The notes: generated by a model not told the origin, from the letters alone. 15,732 bases of DNA from Chloracidobacterium sp. UBA6041 (GCA_002427845.1 DIYZ01000223.1:20787-36518), one strand, 5' to 3'; shown: positions 6,739 through 15,100, numbered from the stretch's first letter. Numbers and translations are program-made.

Positions 6739-7548
6739 TCAGCGTCGTGATAGCAGCGATGCCGAATCACGATCAATGAAGAGATGCGCGTCAGGGTGTC
6801 GGCGCAAAATGGAGGCCGGACACGTGGTCGCCACAGGACCCTCGATAGTGCTTTTGATTGCCTCCCGTTTAGCCGGTCCAGGCACAATTGCAAATAGCCT
6901 CGGACGAGCCATAATGGTTGGAATCGTCAGGGACAGAGCGTTGCGCGGGACGTCGTCAATCGTTGCGAACGCACCGTCGTTTACTTGCTGCGCGCGGCAT
7001 ACTCCATCAAGCTCGACTACCTTTACCCGCTGCGGATCGTTGAAATCGCAGAAGGGCGGATCAATGAAGGCCAGATGACCATTCTCGCCGATGCCAAGCA
7101 CGGCGAAGTCGGGAGGGTTAGCCGCGAGCAGTTCGCTATAACGTTCGCTTTCAGTCGCTCCATCCTCCGTTTCGCCCCACAGCCCGTGAAATTCGCTCAT
7201 TGCCACTTTGCTGACAAGACGATCGATGAGAAAACGTCGGAAGGATTGTGGCGCCCGCTCGTCCATCCCGAGATACTCATCGAGATGGAAACCAACAACT
7301 CGCGACCAATCGATGCTGGGAGCTTCGACAAGTGCCGCCAAAAATTCATTCTGCGACGGCGCGGACGCGAATATGCCGACCGCCCTGCCGCGCGCTTCAA
7401 TTAGTCCGCCGATCTCCCCCGCTACGACGGCGGCAGCAGCAGCCCCCATTCTCGGTCTTGAGTCGTAGACGTATACATTGAGCTTGTCCGCGCAAAAGCT
7501 ATCGATAAGCCCGTCAGCTGTGATCGGGGTCCCAACTGAAGATTCCAT
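6739..7548 (-). CDS. NagB-like glucosamine-6-phosphate deaminase/isomerase family protein
   Basis: A 269-residue cytoplasmic protein of the glucosamine-6-phosphate isomerase / 6-phosphogluconolactonase family. NagB converts glucosamine-6-phosphate to fructose-6-phosphate and ammonia. Visible motifs are FASAPSQNEF (60-69) in the phosphate-loop position, FHLDEYLGM with Asp90 (NagB Asp72), and GIGENGHLAFID (152-163) with His158 (NagB His143). PGPAK with Lys227 matches the NagB phosphate-binding lysine. Asn156 replaces E. coli Asp141, as it also does in B. subtilis NagB, and Asp163 replaces Glu148. APSQNEF and GIGENGHLAF mark a distinct subgroup, so another amino-sugar or keto-sugar phosphate may be the substrate. 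AGGAG (7558-7554) lies 5 nt before ATG 7548, which is preferred to GTG 7554. The gene starts 24 nt after the acetyltransferase gene and is probably in the same operon. Confidence 0.88.
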   Translation of the reverse strand: MESSVGTPITADGLIDSFCADKLNVYVYDSRPRMGAAAAAVVAGEIGGLIEARGRAVGIFASAPSQNEFLAALVEAPSIDWSRVVGFHLDEYLGMDERAPQSFRRFLIDRLVSKVAMSEFHGLWGETEDGATESERYSELLAANPPDFAVLGIGENGHLAFIDPPFCDFNDPQRVKVVELDGVCRAQQVNDGAFATIDDVPRNALSLTIPTIMARPRLFAIVPGPAKREAIKSTIEGPVATTCPASILRRHPDAHLFIDRDSASLLSRR

Positions 7549-7553
7549 GTTCA

Positions 7554-7558
7554 CTCCT
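7554..7558 (-). promoter_or_regulatory. Ribosome binding site of the NagB-like gene
   Basis: AGGAG lies 5 nt before ATG 7548. It overlaps the alternative GTG at 7554, which makes that GTG an unlikely start. Confidence 0.65.
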
Positions 7559-7572
7559 GATCATTTTCCATC

Positions 7573-8421
7573 TCAGCCAATCTCCGGGCCGGCGATGGCG
7601 AAGATTGACGGGGAAGAACCGGCCTTACTTTCTTTCCCATAAGACATGCGAATTAGATCGCGCTGCTTTACCAATCCCCGCTCGGTTAAGATTTTCCGGC
7701 CTCCTTCAAAATCCGTATTCATATCGATGTAAACACGCTGGCCCGACATTTGACTGAGCAGCCCTTCCAAAAGAGTCGTGGCCGCGTCCGTGCCGGTTGC
7801 CAGTAGGGGACCCACGTAAACAGCGGCGGTCCCTTGACGCGCGAGCGCGTATCCGGTCAACCGCCCGTCCGCTTTCGTTGCAACAAGGGGTGCGACATAA
7901 GAGTCTTCAATTAGCATCTCAATCAGCTTCGACCTCTCCGCGCCGAAGGCCCGACGATCGAGGACTAGCGCTTCCCTGCGCGCCGCAGTATCCAGAGGCG
8001 AACAAGCAACGGCCCCTGTGCCGGCAATCCCTTCCCAACGCTCGATCAACGACTCCTTTTTGAAACCAAGATTCTCATAGAGCGAACGACCAGCCAGCGT
8101 GGCATCGAGTTTGATCGTGGTAACCCCAGCTCTAGATAAGTAATCGATCGCGACATGCATTAACTTTGTCGCGATTCCAAGTTGGCGGCGTCCAGGGTCA
8201 ACGAGAACCATACCGATCCAGGCGAGCTCATGCCCGTAAGTCGTAGTCGTAGTCGTCGCCACTACGTCGCCATCTATCGTCGCGCAGAAGCAGCCACTCG
8301 GTTCCAGATGAAGCAGGCGCAGCCAATCATTCTCAGTCTGGTTCCACTGGGCCAACTCTTTGAGCCGCAGCGCAGCCGGGATATCCGAGTCTCGGAGCAA
8401 ACGAACTTCAATCTGCATCAT
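7573..8421 (-). CDS. Tandem-GNAT-domain N-acetyltransferase
   Basis: A 282-residue protein with two GNAT-type domains. The N-terminal domain has the acetyl-CoA pyrophosphate loop RRQLGIATKLM (78-88) after the strand WIGMVLVDP, and the closing LDATLAGRSLYENLGF. The C-terminal half (from about residue 185: GYALARQGTAAVYVGPLLA...RMSYG) looks like the degenerate Acetyltransf_18-type domain seen in such ~280-residue proteins. The family transfers acetyl groups from acetyl-CoA to amines; this member's acceptor is unknown, though an amino sugar would suit the locus. A longer frame opens at 8595, but the extra 58 residues overlap the flavoprotein gene and are cysteine-rich, without family features. 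ATG 8421 follows the upstream stop codon after one base, so translation is probably coupled. Thr56-Thr61 is an uninterrupted six-threonine run coded by three ACGACT units. Confidence 0.85.
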   Translation of the reverse strand: MMQIEVRLLRDSDIPAALRLKELAQWNQTENDWLRLLHLEPSGCFCATIDGDVVATTTTTTYGHELAWIGMVLVDPGRRQLGIATKLMHVAIDYLSRAGVTTIKLDATLAGRSLYENLGFKKESLIERWEGIAGTGAVACSPLDTAARREALVLDRRAFGAERSKLIEMLIEDSYVAPLVATKADGRLTGYALARQGTAAVYVGPLLATGTDAATTLLEGLLSQMSGQRVYIDMNTDFEGGRKILTERGLVKQRDLIRMSYGKESKAGSSPSIFAIAGPEIG

Positions 8422-8422
8422 T

Positions 8423-9742
8423 TCAGCGAAGGACGGATGCAGTTGCGGAAGCCCAGACACGATTCGCTGGGTCGACGCAAAATTCCGCCATCTGCTTAAT
8501 ATTCCAGTCAACTGGCCAATCGAACGCCCGGCGCAGGTGCAGCAGCCACGCGAGCAGTCCCTCCTCTGGATGGAAATATAGTTCGTGCAGTGCACGTGCA
8601 GTCTTGCTACCCGTCCTCATCTTGTACTCACTGCTCGGCAGCTGAAAATACGTGTGTATTTGGAAACTGCTGGCACCGCGCAAGAGATACTCCGCTGCGA
8701 TCCGCCCCGTCACGATGTTCCCAGTGGCACTAATGGGCAGAAGACAGATGGGAATCTGCCCGACGTGCTCAAGAGCCCGCATGCTCCCCAGGACAGCAAG
8801 ATTGCGCTCACTCAAATCAGGTCCGCCGTAAGCGACTCCTCTGACGCCGTCGAACTCCCGATCCGGGTCGAAAAGTCGGTTGCCGTAGACTAAGAAATCC
8901 GGCGCGTCTTCAGCCTCGCAGCGCTCATTGATCGCGCGCAACATCTCCAATTGAAAGGCGTCCTCGAATACTGCGTTAAAAACCTTCAGCCCAACTTTGA
9001 TAGGGATCGGGCTGGCGGCTTGGCGAATCAATCCTGTGACGCGCATCAGCCACCGGAGAATGGTGTGCTTTTGAGCCGCGCGGTCGGATCCGGCGAGGGT
9101 CGGGCTGAAGTCCTTCTCGATGGGCATGGTAAGGCCTTGCGGTCCGTGCTGCTTCCAGACCTCGAGTAGACGGCGCGTCGTGTATTGGTATTCTCCGAGT
9201 TTCCATTCGCCCTCGCCGTTCCGCGGCAGGTGATACTTGCAAGAAGGGACTACTGGCATTCCCATGTCCTGAACGACTCGCAACGACTCGCCGAAAAACT
9301 CCAGATACTTTTCAAACGTGTCGTACCAGCCCCGCCCCTTCCATGTGACCGTCCATCCCTCGCTGCCGTTCGCTCCCTTTATCCGCTCAACAATCATTCG
9401 CGTTTCGTGAATCGCCCACTCGCTCATTGACTGAGCACCACGCTCATCTTCGGCGATGATCGTCTTGAGTATGACGAAGCCAAGACCGTCCTCGGCGTCG
9501 CGGCGCACCTGCGAGACATTCAGAGACAGCTGACCAGAACCCTTGCCGAAAGGGTTCTTGATAGACAAGCCGCCATACTCGCTGCTCAAATTGATCTCGT
9601 AACGGTCACGCACGTATTCTTCAAGCGGGTGCGGCAGCCCATCCGCAAAACGTTCGTAATCTCCCGCGAGCGTCGAGCGCGAGGAAGGATCGATCTCCAG
9701 TTCTTTTAGTACGGACGACAACACTCTGCGCGACCTCAACAT
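8423..9742 (-). CDS. Divergent dihydroorotate-dehydrogenase-like FMN TIM-barrel protein
   Basis: A 439-residue protein that I identify by fold motifs, not by function. NPFGKGSG (63-70) and LKTI with Lys93 match the N-terminal FMN-contact motifs of dihydroorotate and dihydropyrimidine dehydrogenases. PIPIKVGLK (245-253) matches the central lysine strand, and YGGPDLSERNLAVL (305-318) the GGLSG-like segment. PISATGNIVTGRIAAEYLLRGASSFQIHT (336-364) matches the FMN-phosphate site usually written GGI.tg.DA.e...aGAs.vQv.T. The usual NxSCPN or NxSSPN catalytic loop is absent; the nearest equivalent is EKDFSPT, with Ser213 as a possible base. It is about 100 residues longer than ordinary dihydroorotate dehydrogenases, with extra material at both ends and no iron-sulfur cysteine motif. 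No pyrimidine genes are nearby. Its ATG overlaps the aldolase stop codon (ATGTTGA), which indicates translational coupling. A flavin-dependent reduction or oxidation of a pathway intermediate is an inference; loss of catalysis is also possible. Confidence 0.75.
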   Translation of the reverse strand: MLRSRRVLSSVLKELEIDPSSRSTLAGDYERFADGLPHPLEEYVRDRYEINLSSEYGGLSIKNPFGKGSGQLSLNVSQVRRDAEDGLGFVILKTIIAEDERGAQSMSEWAIHETRMIVERIKGANGSEGWTVTWKGRGWYDTFEKYLEFFGESLRVVQDMGMPVVPSCKYHLPRNGEGEWKLGEYQYTTRRLLEVWKQHGPQGLTMPIEKDFSPTLAGSDRAAQKHTILRWLMRVTGLIRQAASPIPIKVGLKVFNAVFEDAFQLEMLRAINERCEAEDAPDFLVYGNRLFDPDREFDGVRGVAYGGPDLSERNLAVLGSMRALEHVGQIPICLLPISATGNIVTGRIAAEYLLRGASSFQIHTYFQLPSSEYKMRTGSKTARALHELYFHPEEGLLAWLLHLRRAFDWPVDWNIKQMAEFCVDPANRVWASATASVLR

Positions 9743-10734
9743 GCCTTCGTTACAAGCGGGGTTACAAGTGCCAGGGCGTTTAGCGTTCGACCCACGTTGT
9801 CAAACTCATCACGAGCCAGTTTTGGTCCCCAGGGATCGTTGGCTGCCTCCAAAGGAATTACACCAAGATGAACCAGAGCCCAGAGCAGTCGTCTGATGTA
9901 GCCCTCCATCGGTCTGACAAAGATGGTTTCGGCGAGCATATCAACTGCGTCGGACAATGCCAGAAAACGAGCGGAGTCACCGACGGTATGTGCCCGTATC
10001 AATTCCGCCTGGAGGTCGCAGCAAATTGCACCCATTCCTATTAAAGCCGCACGCGCGCCGCGCCGCAGGCTATAGCCGAGAAACCGATCCTCGCCCGTAA
10101 TAAACAGTTTCTCCGGATGCCGCTCTAGTAGTTGCCGCGAAACATCCTGGTAAGTCATCACGCTGTCGAGCGTCGCCATCTTGATTCCTACCACCTCAGG
10201 CAGAGCCAGCAATTCATCGAGCACCTTCGGGCTATACCCGATGCCACCGGCTGCCTCATAGAGATAAAAAAGAATGAGCGGCAATCCCACGCCGGCTACG
10301 TGCGCGTGATGCTCTACAATTAATTGGTCTGGGGACGAGTGCCCGCGCAACCACGTCGGAGGGTAGACGAGCAGAGCATCTGCCCCGATACGAGCGGCAC
10401 CTTCGGCCATTTCTACCGTGCGCGCTGTGGCGTGCTCGAAGTTTGGATCCCGCGAGCCGACTCCCGCGACGATCACTGTCTCCGGCAAGGCTTCGCGCCA
10501 ATCGCGCAAGACTCTCTGCGCAGTCTCGCCGTCCAGCATTAGCCCACGTCCTGTATGCGCCCAGACGGCGACTCCCGCAATAGGTTGGCGAGCCATGTGA
10601 CGCAGATAAGATTCGTGACCGGCTTCGTGGAGCTTGCCATTTTCGTCAAAGGGGACAGGCGTTGCAGCGATCAACCCATTTGCCAGTCGCTCACGGACAC
10701 CCTGTGCTTTGCTAACAGACTGGACGCTGTTCAT
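9736..10734 (-). CDS. DapA/NanA-family (dihydrodipicolinate synthase-like) aldolase
   Basis: A 332-residue class I aldolase-type TIM barrel. Relatives include dihydrodipicolinate synthase, N-acetylneuraminate lyase and 2-keto-3-deoxy sugar acid aldolases, all using a Schiff-base lysine on pyruvate-like substrates. The lysine is Lys185 in VVGIKMATLD. The usual catalytic Tyr (E. coli DapA Tyr133, in LLYNVP) aligns to Phe156 in LILFYLYEAAGG, with Tyr157 next to it. The TTGE loop is replaced by AHTGRG (59-64). These changes, and the catabolic neighbours, argue against lysine biosynthesis. The frame opens with GTG 10743 (three extra residues); ATG 10734 is preferred, though no strong ribosome binding site distinguishes them. 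It begins 54 nt after the repressor stop codon and overlaps the flavoprotein start by 7 nt. A sialic-acid or keto-sugar-acid substrate is possible but not shown. Confidence 0.85.
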   Translation of the reverse strand: MNSVQSVSKAQGVRERLANGLIAATPVPFDENGKLHEAGHESYLRHMARQPIAGVAVWAHTGRGLMLDGETAQRVLRDWREALPETVIVAGVGSRDPNFEHATARTVEMAEGAARIGADALLVYPPTWLRGHSSPDQLIVEHHAHVAGVGLPLILFYLYEAAGGIGYSPKVLDELLALPEVVGIKMATLDSVMTYQDVSRQLLERHPEKLFITGEDRFLGYSLRRGARAALIGMGAICCDLQAELIRAHTVGDSARFLALSDAVDMLAETIFVRPMEGYIRRLLWALVHLGVIPLEAANDPWGPKLARDEFDNVGRTLNALALVTPLVTKAC

Positions 10735-10788
10735 GGTTGGCACTTCGCATCACCGGAAACTCTGAGACGCCGATTTACGTGCGCGCGT

Positions 10789-12042
10789 TCAACCTACGTG
10801 CGGCACCGATAAGAGATCTTTTTGGATCAGCGTGAGTGCACCTTTCAGGCTTGGGCGCACCTCGAAAGCCGAACGCCTGATGGCGACACCGTACGCGCGC
10901 GGGTCCAGCAAACTTCGTTTAGTTTCTTCAATAATGATCGGCTCTATGAGTCCCCACGCCTTCGTGATCTCCCCTCCGATCACGACCACCTCCGGGTCCA
11001 GGCCGTTGATCAAACCGGTGATTCCGATACCCAGGTAGCGCGCCGTTTCGCGCACCGCTTCTGTTGCCGCCGGGTCTCCGGAGTCTACTAATTCCATAAG
11101 CTTGCGCATCGTCGTCTTGCGTTTCCCCGAAGCACCGCGCAATTTATGGTACCGGGCCAGGGTCGCCTTATCCGAGGCGTAAAGGTCCCAACAACCGCGC
11201 TGTCCGCAGCGGCATTCCGGACCGTCTAAGTCGATCGGGATATGACCGAATTGTCCGGCGGTATTGTTCCCTCCGCGATAAAGGCCACCGTCAATTACGA
11301 CTCCACAGGCCAGGCCCGTGCTGACACCGACATACAGCAGATTGCGGACGTTGGCGTACTGCGCCTTGCTGTGCCAGATTTCCGCTAGCGCGGCGCAACG
11401 CGCGGAATTGTCTATGACAACCGGCAGTCGCGTCGCCTTTTCCAATAACTGGACCACCGGCACGTCGCGCCAGGGAAGAACCACGGAAATCAAAAATTCT
11501 CCGCGATGGCTATCAACCAGGCCGGGAAGGCTGACGCCTATACCTGCAAACTCAATGAAGTCGTTGTGCTTGGCACGCAGCTTCGTGATCTCCTTGCCGA
11601 TTTTTGAGAGAAAAGTGCGCGCATCGTTTGCAGTCTCAAAGCTTAGTCGTGCGATAAGACGATTATTAAAGTCGCTCAACGCCAGAATTGTTTCTTCAGC
11701 TCGAATATCCACACCGAACAAACCAAAGCGCAAAGCATTAAGGCGCAACGGCGTCGGCGGCTTGCCACCAATGGGTGTCGTTCGACCTAGCCCGTCCTCG
11801 ATGATGCAACGATCCTTCAACATCTCGCTGGTGATCGTCGAGACGGTCGCTTTATTGAGACCGCTGATCTTCGCAATGTCAGCGCGTGAGATTGGCTGAC
11901 GGTCGGAGATGATACTGAGGAGAATGCGCCGGTTCACCAGCCGCAGCATGTCATGTCCGGCAGCGCGTACGTGAATCAGATTCGGCTTACGCGAGTAGCT
12001 TTGGCGAACGCCTGTCGACATGCTCGGAATTGCTTTCATCAT
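10789..12042 (-). CDS. ROK-family transcriptional regulator (NagC/XylR type)
   Basis: A 417-residue protein with an N-terminal winged helix-turn-helix (about 40-90; recognition region SRADIAKISGLNKATVSTIT) and a C-terminal ROK sugar-sensing domain. The ROK zinc site is complete: His267 in QFGHIPI and Cys277, Cys279, Cys284 in CRCGQRGC. The kinase catalytic aspartate is missing: where kinases have NDAN, this protein has DNSAR, with Ser213 at the Asp position. The ATP-site DxGGT motif is DIRAEET. It is therefore a sensor-repressor rather than a sugar kinase. Members such as NagC release DNA when they bind a sugar or sugar phosphate. Placed between the receptor and the enzyme genes on the same strand, it probably controls this locus and itself. 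The ATG at 12042 is followed at once by a second ATG; AAAGAG lies about 10 nt upstream. Confidence 0.93.
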   Translation of the reverse strand: MMKAIPSMSTGVRQSYSRKPNLIHVRAAGHDMLRLVNRRILLSIISDRQPISRADIAKISGLNKATVSTITSEMLKDRCIIEDGLGRTTPIGGKPPTPLRLNALRFGLFGVDIRAEETILALSDFNNRLIARLSFETANDARTFLSKIGKEITKLRAKHNDFIEFAGIGVSLPGLVDSHRGEFLISVVLPWRDVPVVQLLEKATRLPVVIDNSARCAALAEIWHSKAQYANVRNLLYVGVSTGLACGVVIDGGLYRGGNNTAGQFGHIPIDLDGPECRCGQRGCWDLYASDKATLARYHKLRGASGKRKTTMRKLMELVDSGDPAATEAVRETARYLGIGITGLINGLDPEVVVIGGEITKAWGLIEPIIIEETKRSLLDPRAYGVAIRRSAFEVRPSLKGALTLIQKDLLSVPHVG

Positions 12043-12068
12043 GTCGCAACGACTCTTTAAGTGAAGGC

Positions 12069-12076
12069 GCTAGCGA
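12069..12076. promoter_or_regulatory. Possible operator palindrome upstream of the ROK gene
   Basis: CGCTAGCG is an 8-bp perfect palindrome about 27 nt upstream of the repressor ATG, between it and the long hairpin. Its place suits autoregulation, but it is short and no second copy was found, so the assignment is weak. Confidence 0.2.
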
Positions 12077-12090
12077 GAAAGTTTGGGAAA

Positions 12091-12150
12091 AGAGTGCAAG
12101 GCAAAAGGAGAGAAGTTTCAAAACGGACTATCTCCTTTGCCTTGCACTCT
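12091..12150 (-). terminator. Strong long-stem hairpin between receptor and repressor genes
   Basis: AGAGTGCAAGGCAAAAGGAGA (12091-12111) and TCTCCTTTGCCTTGCACTCT (12131-12150) pair over 20 bp with a single bulged base around a 19-nt loop. On the minus strand it begins 18 nt after the receptor stop codon and runs straight into CTCTTTTCC, a short U-run. This suits an intrinsic terminator or attenuator for the receptor transcript. The long, nearly perfect stem could also be an RNA-processing site or a mobile palindrome remnant. The downstream ROK gene would then need its own promoter or read-through. Confidence 0.6.
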
Positions 12151-12168
12151 ATTGAGGCCATATACAAG

Positions 12169-15100
12169 CTAGAAGGTCAAACGCAACGTCAAGCGGATCG
12201 ACCGACGAGAGTCGAAGCCCTCTTGACTGAAGCTCCGATTGACGCGCCCGAAGCTCGGATTCAGATCGACAGAGGTAATCGGCAGCAGCCTGCCTGTGGC
12301 CTGATCTACCTCGAGGTTGATCGTCCCGACCCTCGCGAAATCATCCGTGAGATCAACTGGCGAAAGCAGCGGATGATTGAAAAGGTTGTCAAAAAGCGCA
12401 CCCACGTTCAAGGTCACCTTCTCGCCCAGCCTGAAGTTCTTACGAATGCCCAGATTCGCCGACCACGAGCTTGGGCCGGTGAGTATCTGGCGCTTGACAC
12501 CGCTATTGAACACCTCCGCTCCGACATCCGGCGGCGCGAAAGCGGCGGCGTTGAAGATTATGTCTCCGCTCACGCCAGCTGTCGGGTTACCTATTAAGCG
12601 CGGACGGAATGTTCCGTCGTTGAATCCGGCAGTCGCGTCCGGGAAACTGCTGCCGATGTTGCCGGGCCAGACCGGATCACAGTCACCACAATCGTAATAA
12701 GGCGTGAAGCCTGTACCACTTTTGGCGAACGTGGCCGTAGAGAGTTGCCATCCGCCCAAGACCGCATCTACAACACCCGACGTGGTGCTGCCGAATTGGT
12801 GACCATGACCGAACGGAAGATCGTAAATGGCAGAAGCCACGAAACGGTGCCGCGAGACAAACGAGTCGCGCGAGAAATCGTTTTGCACGACGAACTGATT
12901 GTAGAGTGGATCGCCGAGGCTGGAGTCTGCCGCATCGCCAACGTTCGACTTCTGATCTAACAGAGTATAGCTGGCATCAAACGAAAGACCTTTAGTGAAG
13001 CGGCGAGTGACCTCGATCTGTAAAGCGTTGGATTTACCCTTGCCGATGTTGCCATAGCTGGCAAGGAAATCGCCGAGTTCGGGGAAGGGCCGGCGCGCAG
13101 CGTCGATCGAGGAGTCACAATCAATGCCGCTATCGCCCGTTGGGTCACAGATCACTATATTCCCATCTTCATCGAAGCCGTGAGTTCCAAACCCCACAGC
13201 GCTCGGCGGAAGCTCGTTGAGGTCCTGACCGGCAATCAGGCGTTGCATGCGAGTCCCAAGATAGGAGACGCGAATTCCAATGTCGTGGCCCAGCTCACGC
13301 TCAAAGGTGATATTGAACTGATGGATGCGTGGCTGGTGAAGGTTAAACGGGATGACGTTGGTCGATGGCACTGTCGAGCCCGCAAGCAACCTTCCCCCGG
13401 TCAGCGGGCTGATGCCATGCGCATTGATCCCTCCCGGAAAACCTAACAAAGGGAGGCCACGTTGTGGAGCGTCGGTTTTCGTTCTGCCTTGATTGAAGGG
13501 TGCGGACTCAAGCGCATCGCGAATGCCCTGTGCGGCGCTGGTCGGATAGAATAAGCCGTACCCTCCCCGCAACACCGTTTTTTCATTGATGCGAAAAGCA
13601 AATCCGAGGCGCGGCGCAAAATTTGACTTGTCGCCATGAACGAGACCGCGTCCCACTCCCGCCACGTCCGCTGTCACCACTCCGTAGTCCACGATGGCCG
13701 GGTCAACCTGCGAGATGACATCCTGTGTTGGCACGACGAAGCGTCCATGCCTGCCAGTCTTTGGGTCAACGAAGGTGGGATCAAAGTTGACCATCAGATT
13801 GTTCTTGTCAACGAAAGGAGTGATCAATTCATAGCGGAGGCCGAGATTGAGCGTGAGGCGTGGACTGACTTTAAATTCATCCTGAATGTAGTAGCCCTGC
13901 TCAAAGTTGGTGACATCAAGGATCTTACGAACTTTCTGACCACCTATTGCGCACACGTCGTCAGTTGCGTTGCAAACAAAGGTCACACGATCCGGGTGAA
14001 GGCCGAGCAGGAAACGTGTAAGCGCATCCGGTCCACGACCGCTATTAGCTATTGCTGAGCCGTTAGGATTTACAGCATTTAAATAGCTTATGAGGCCATC
14101 CACATTACCTCTATTTTGCACGAAAGCATCTCGGCCATGGTTGTGGACGATATCAAATCCCATCTTGAGACTATGTCTGCCAAAGATCCATGAGAAAGTA
14201 TCACCGACGGTAATCGCATCTTGATCTCGTGGGCGGTTGCTACTTCTTCCGGTACCTGGAAAAGCGCGGTATCTGGTGCTGCCGCTAGATCCGAGAACAA
14301 TACCCGGTTGACCGAAGAGGTCAAGGACACCTTTCCCGACAACAGCCTCGTAGGCAGTCAAGTCACTAGCATCGAATCCTGCTCCCGATAAGAATTGGCG
14401 AACCGTCTGGTTATTTCTGAGAAATTCATGCTGCGTGTTGAAGCCGCCGCGAAACTCATTGATCATGTTGCTCGAAAACAGATGCGTGAAAGAAAGCGAA
14501 AGCGTGTTGTTATTTCGCTCAACGTGACGAAGGCCCAGGCCAGCATAGAGTCCGTCTATTTTGCCGCTGGCAGCACGTGTTCGGGAAACATTATAAACTC
14601 CGTAAATCGAGTTCTTGCTGGAAAAAGTATGGTCCAGGCGAAACGTCCCGAGATCACGAGTCGTAAGTCCACTGAGGTTCTGCACAAACTGGGTTAGTCG
14701 TCCGTTTATGTCAACGGGCGAGTTAAGACTTGAATGCGGGTAAAAGGTCTGAACAATCGAAGTCGTGACCGGGTTTAGCAAGCGCTGCGGAATAGTGATA
14801 AAGCGTGTGTACCCGCCGGTAGTCACTGTGTTGTTGGCTATTTCGGTCGCAGTGAGTAATGGAAGGACACTGCCTGGAACCCGTGGCTTCCTGGAGTCGG
14901 GAAGCTGAGAGAAATCGCCGTTCAAGACTCGCTGGCTGGCAAGAGTCGGGCTAAAACTCGTGTACTGGAAAGGTTCGAGGTCCCATCGTCGTTCGTAAGA
15001 GCCGAAGAAGAAAGTCTTTTCTCTGTTCAGGAAAGGGACAGGACCGCCGAACGAGCCACCCGTCTCATTAAGATTGAATCCAGGAATCGGGAAGAGCGGA

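Noticed and set aside
8422..8595. 58-residue N-terminal extension of the acetyltransferase reading frame
   Set aside because: It overlaps the end of the flavoprotein gene in another frame, is cysteine-rich without GNAT features, and ATG 8421 fits the family start and a coupled arrangement.
8423..9742. Pyrimidine-synthesis dihydroorotate dehydrogenase (pyrD)
   Set aside because: The catalytic loop is not canonical, the length is unusual and the context is carbohydrate-related.
9736..10734. Lysine-biosynthesis dihydrodipicolinate synthase (dapA)
   Set aside because: The catalytic Tyr and TTGE positions differ and no lysine-pathway genes are nearby, so the gene symbol is not supported.
10789..12042. 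ROK sugar kinase
   Set aside because: It has an N-terminal helix-turn-helix and lacks the catalytic Asp and ATP-site motif.
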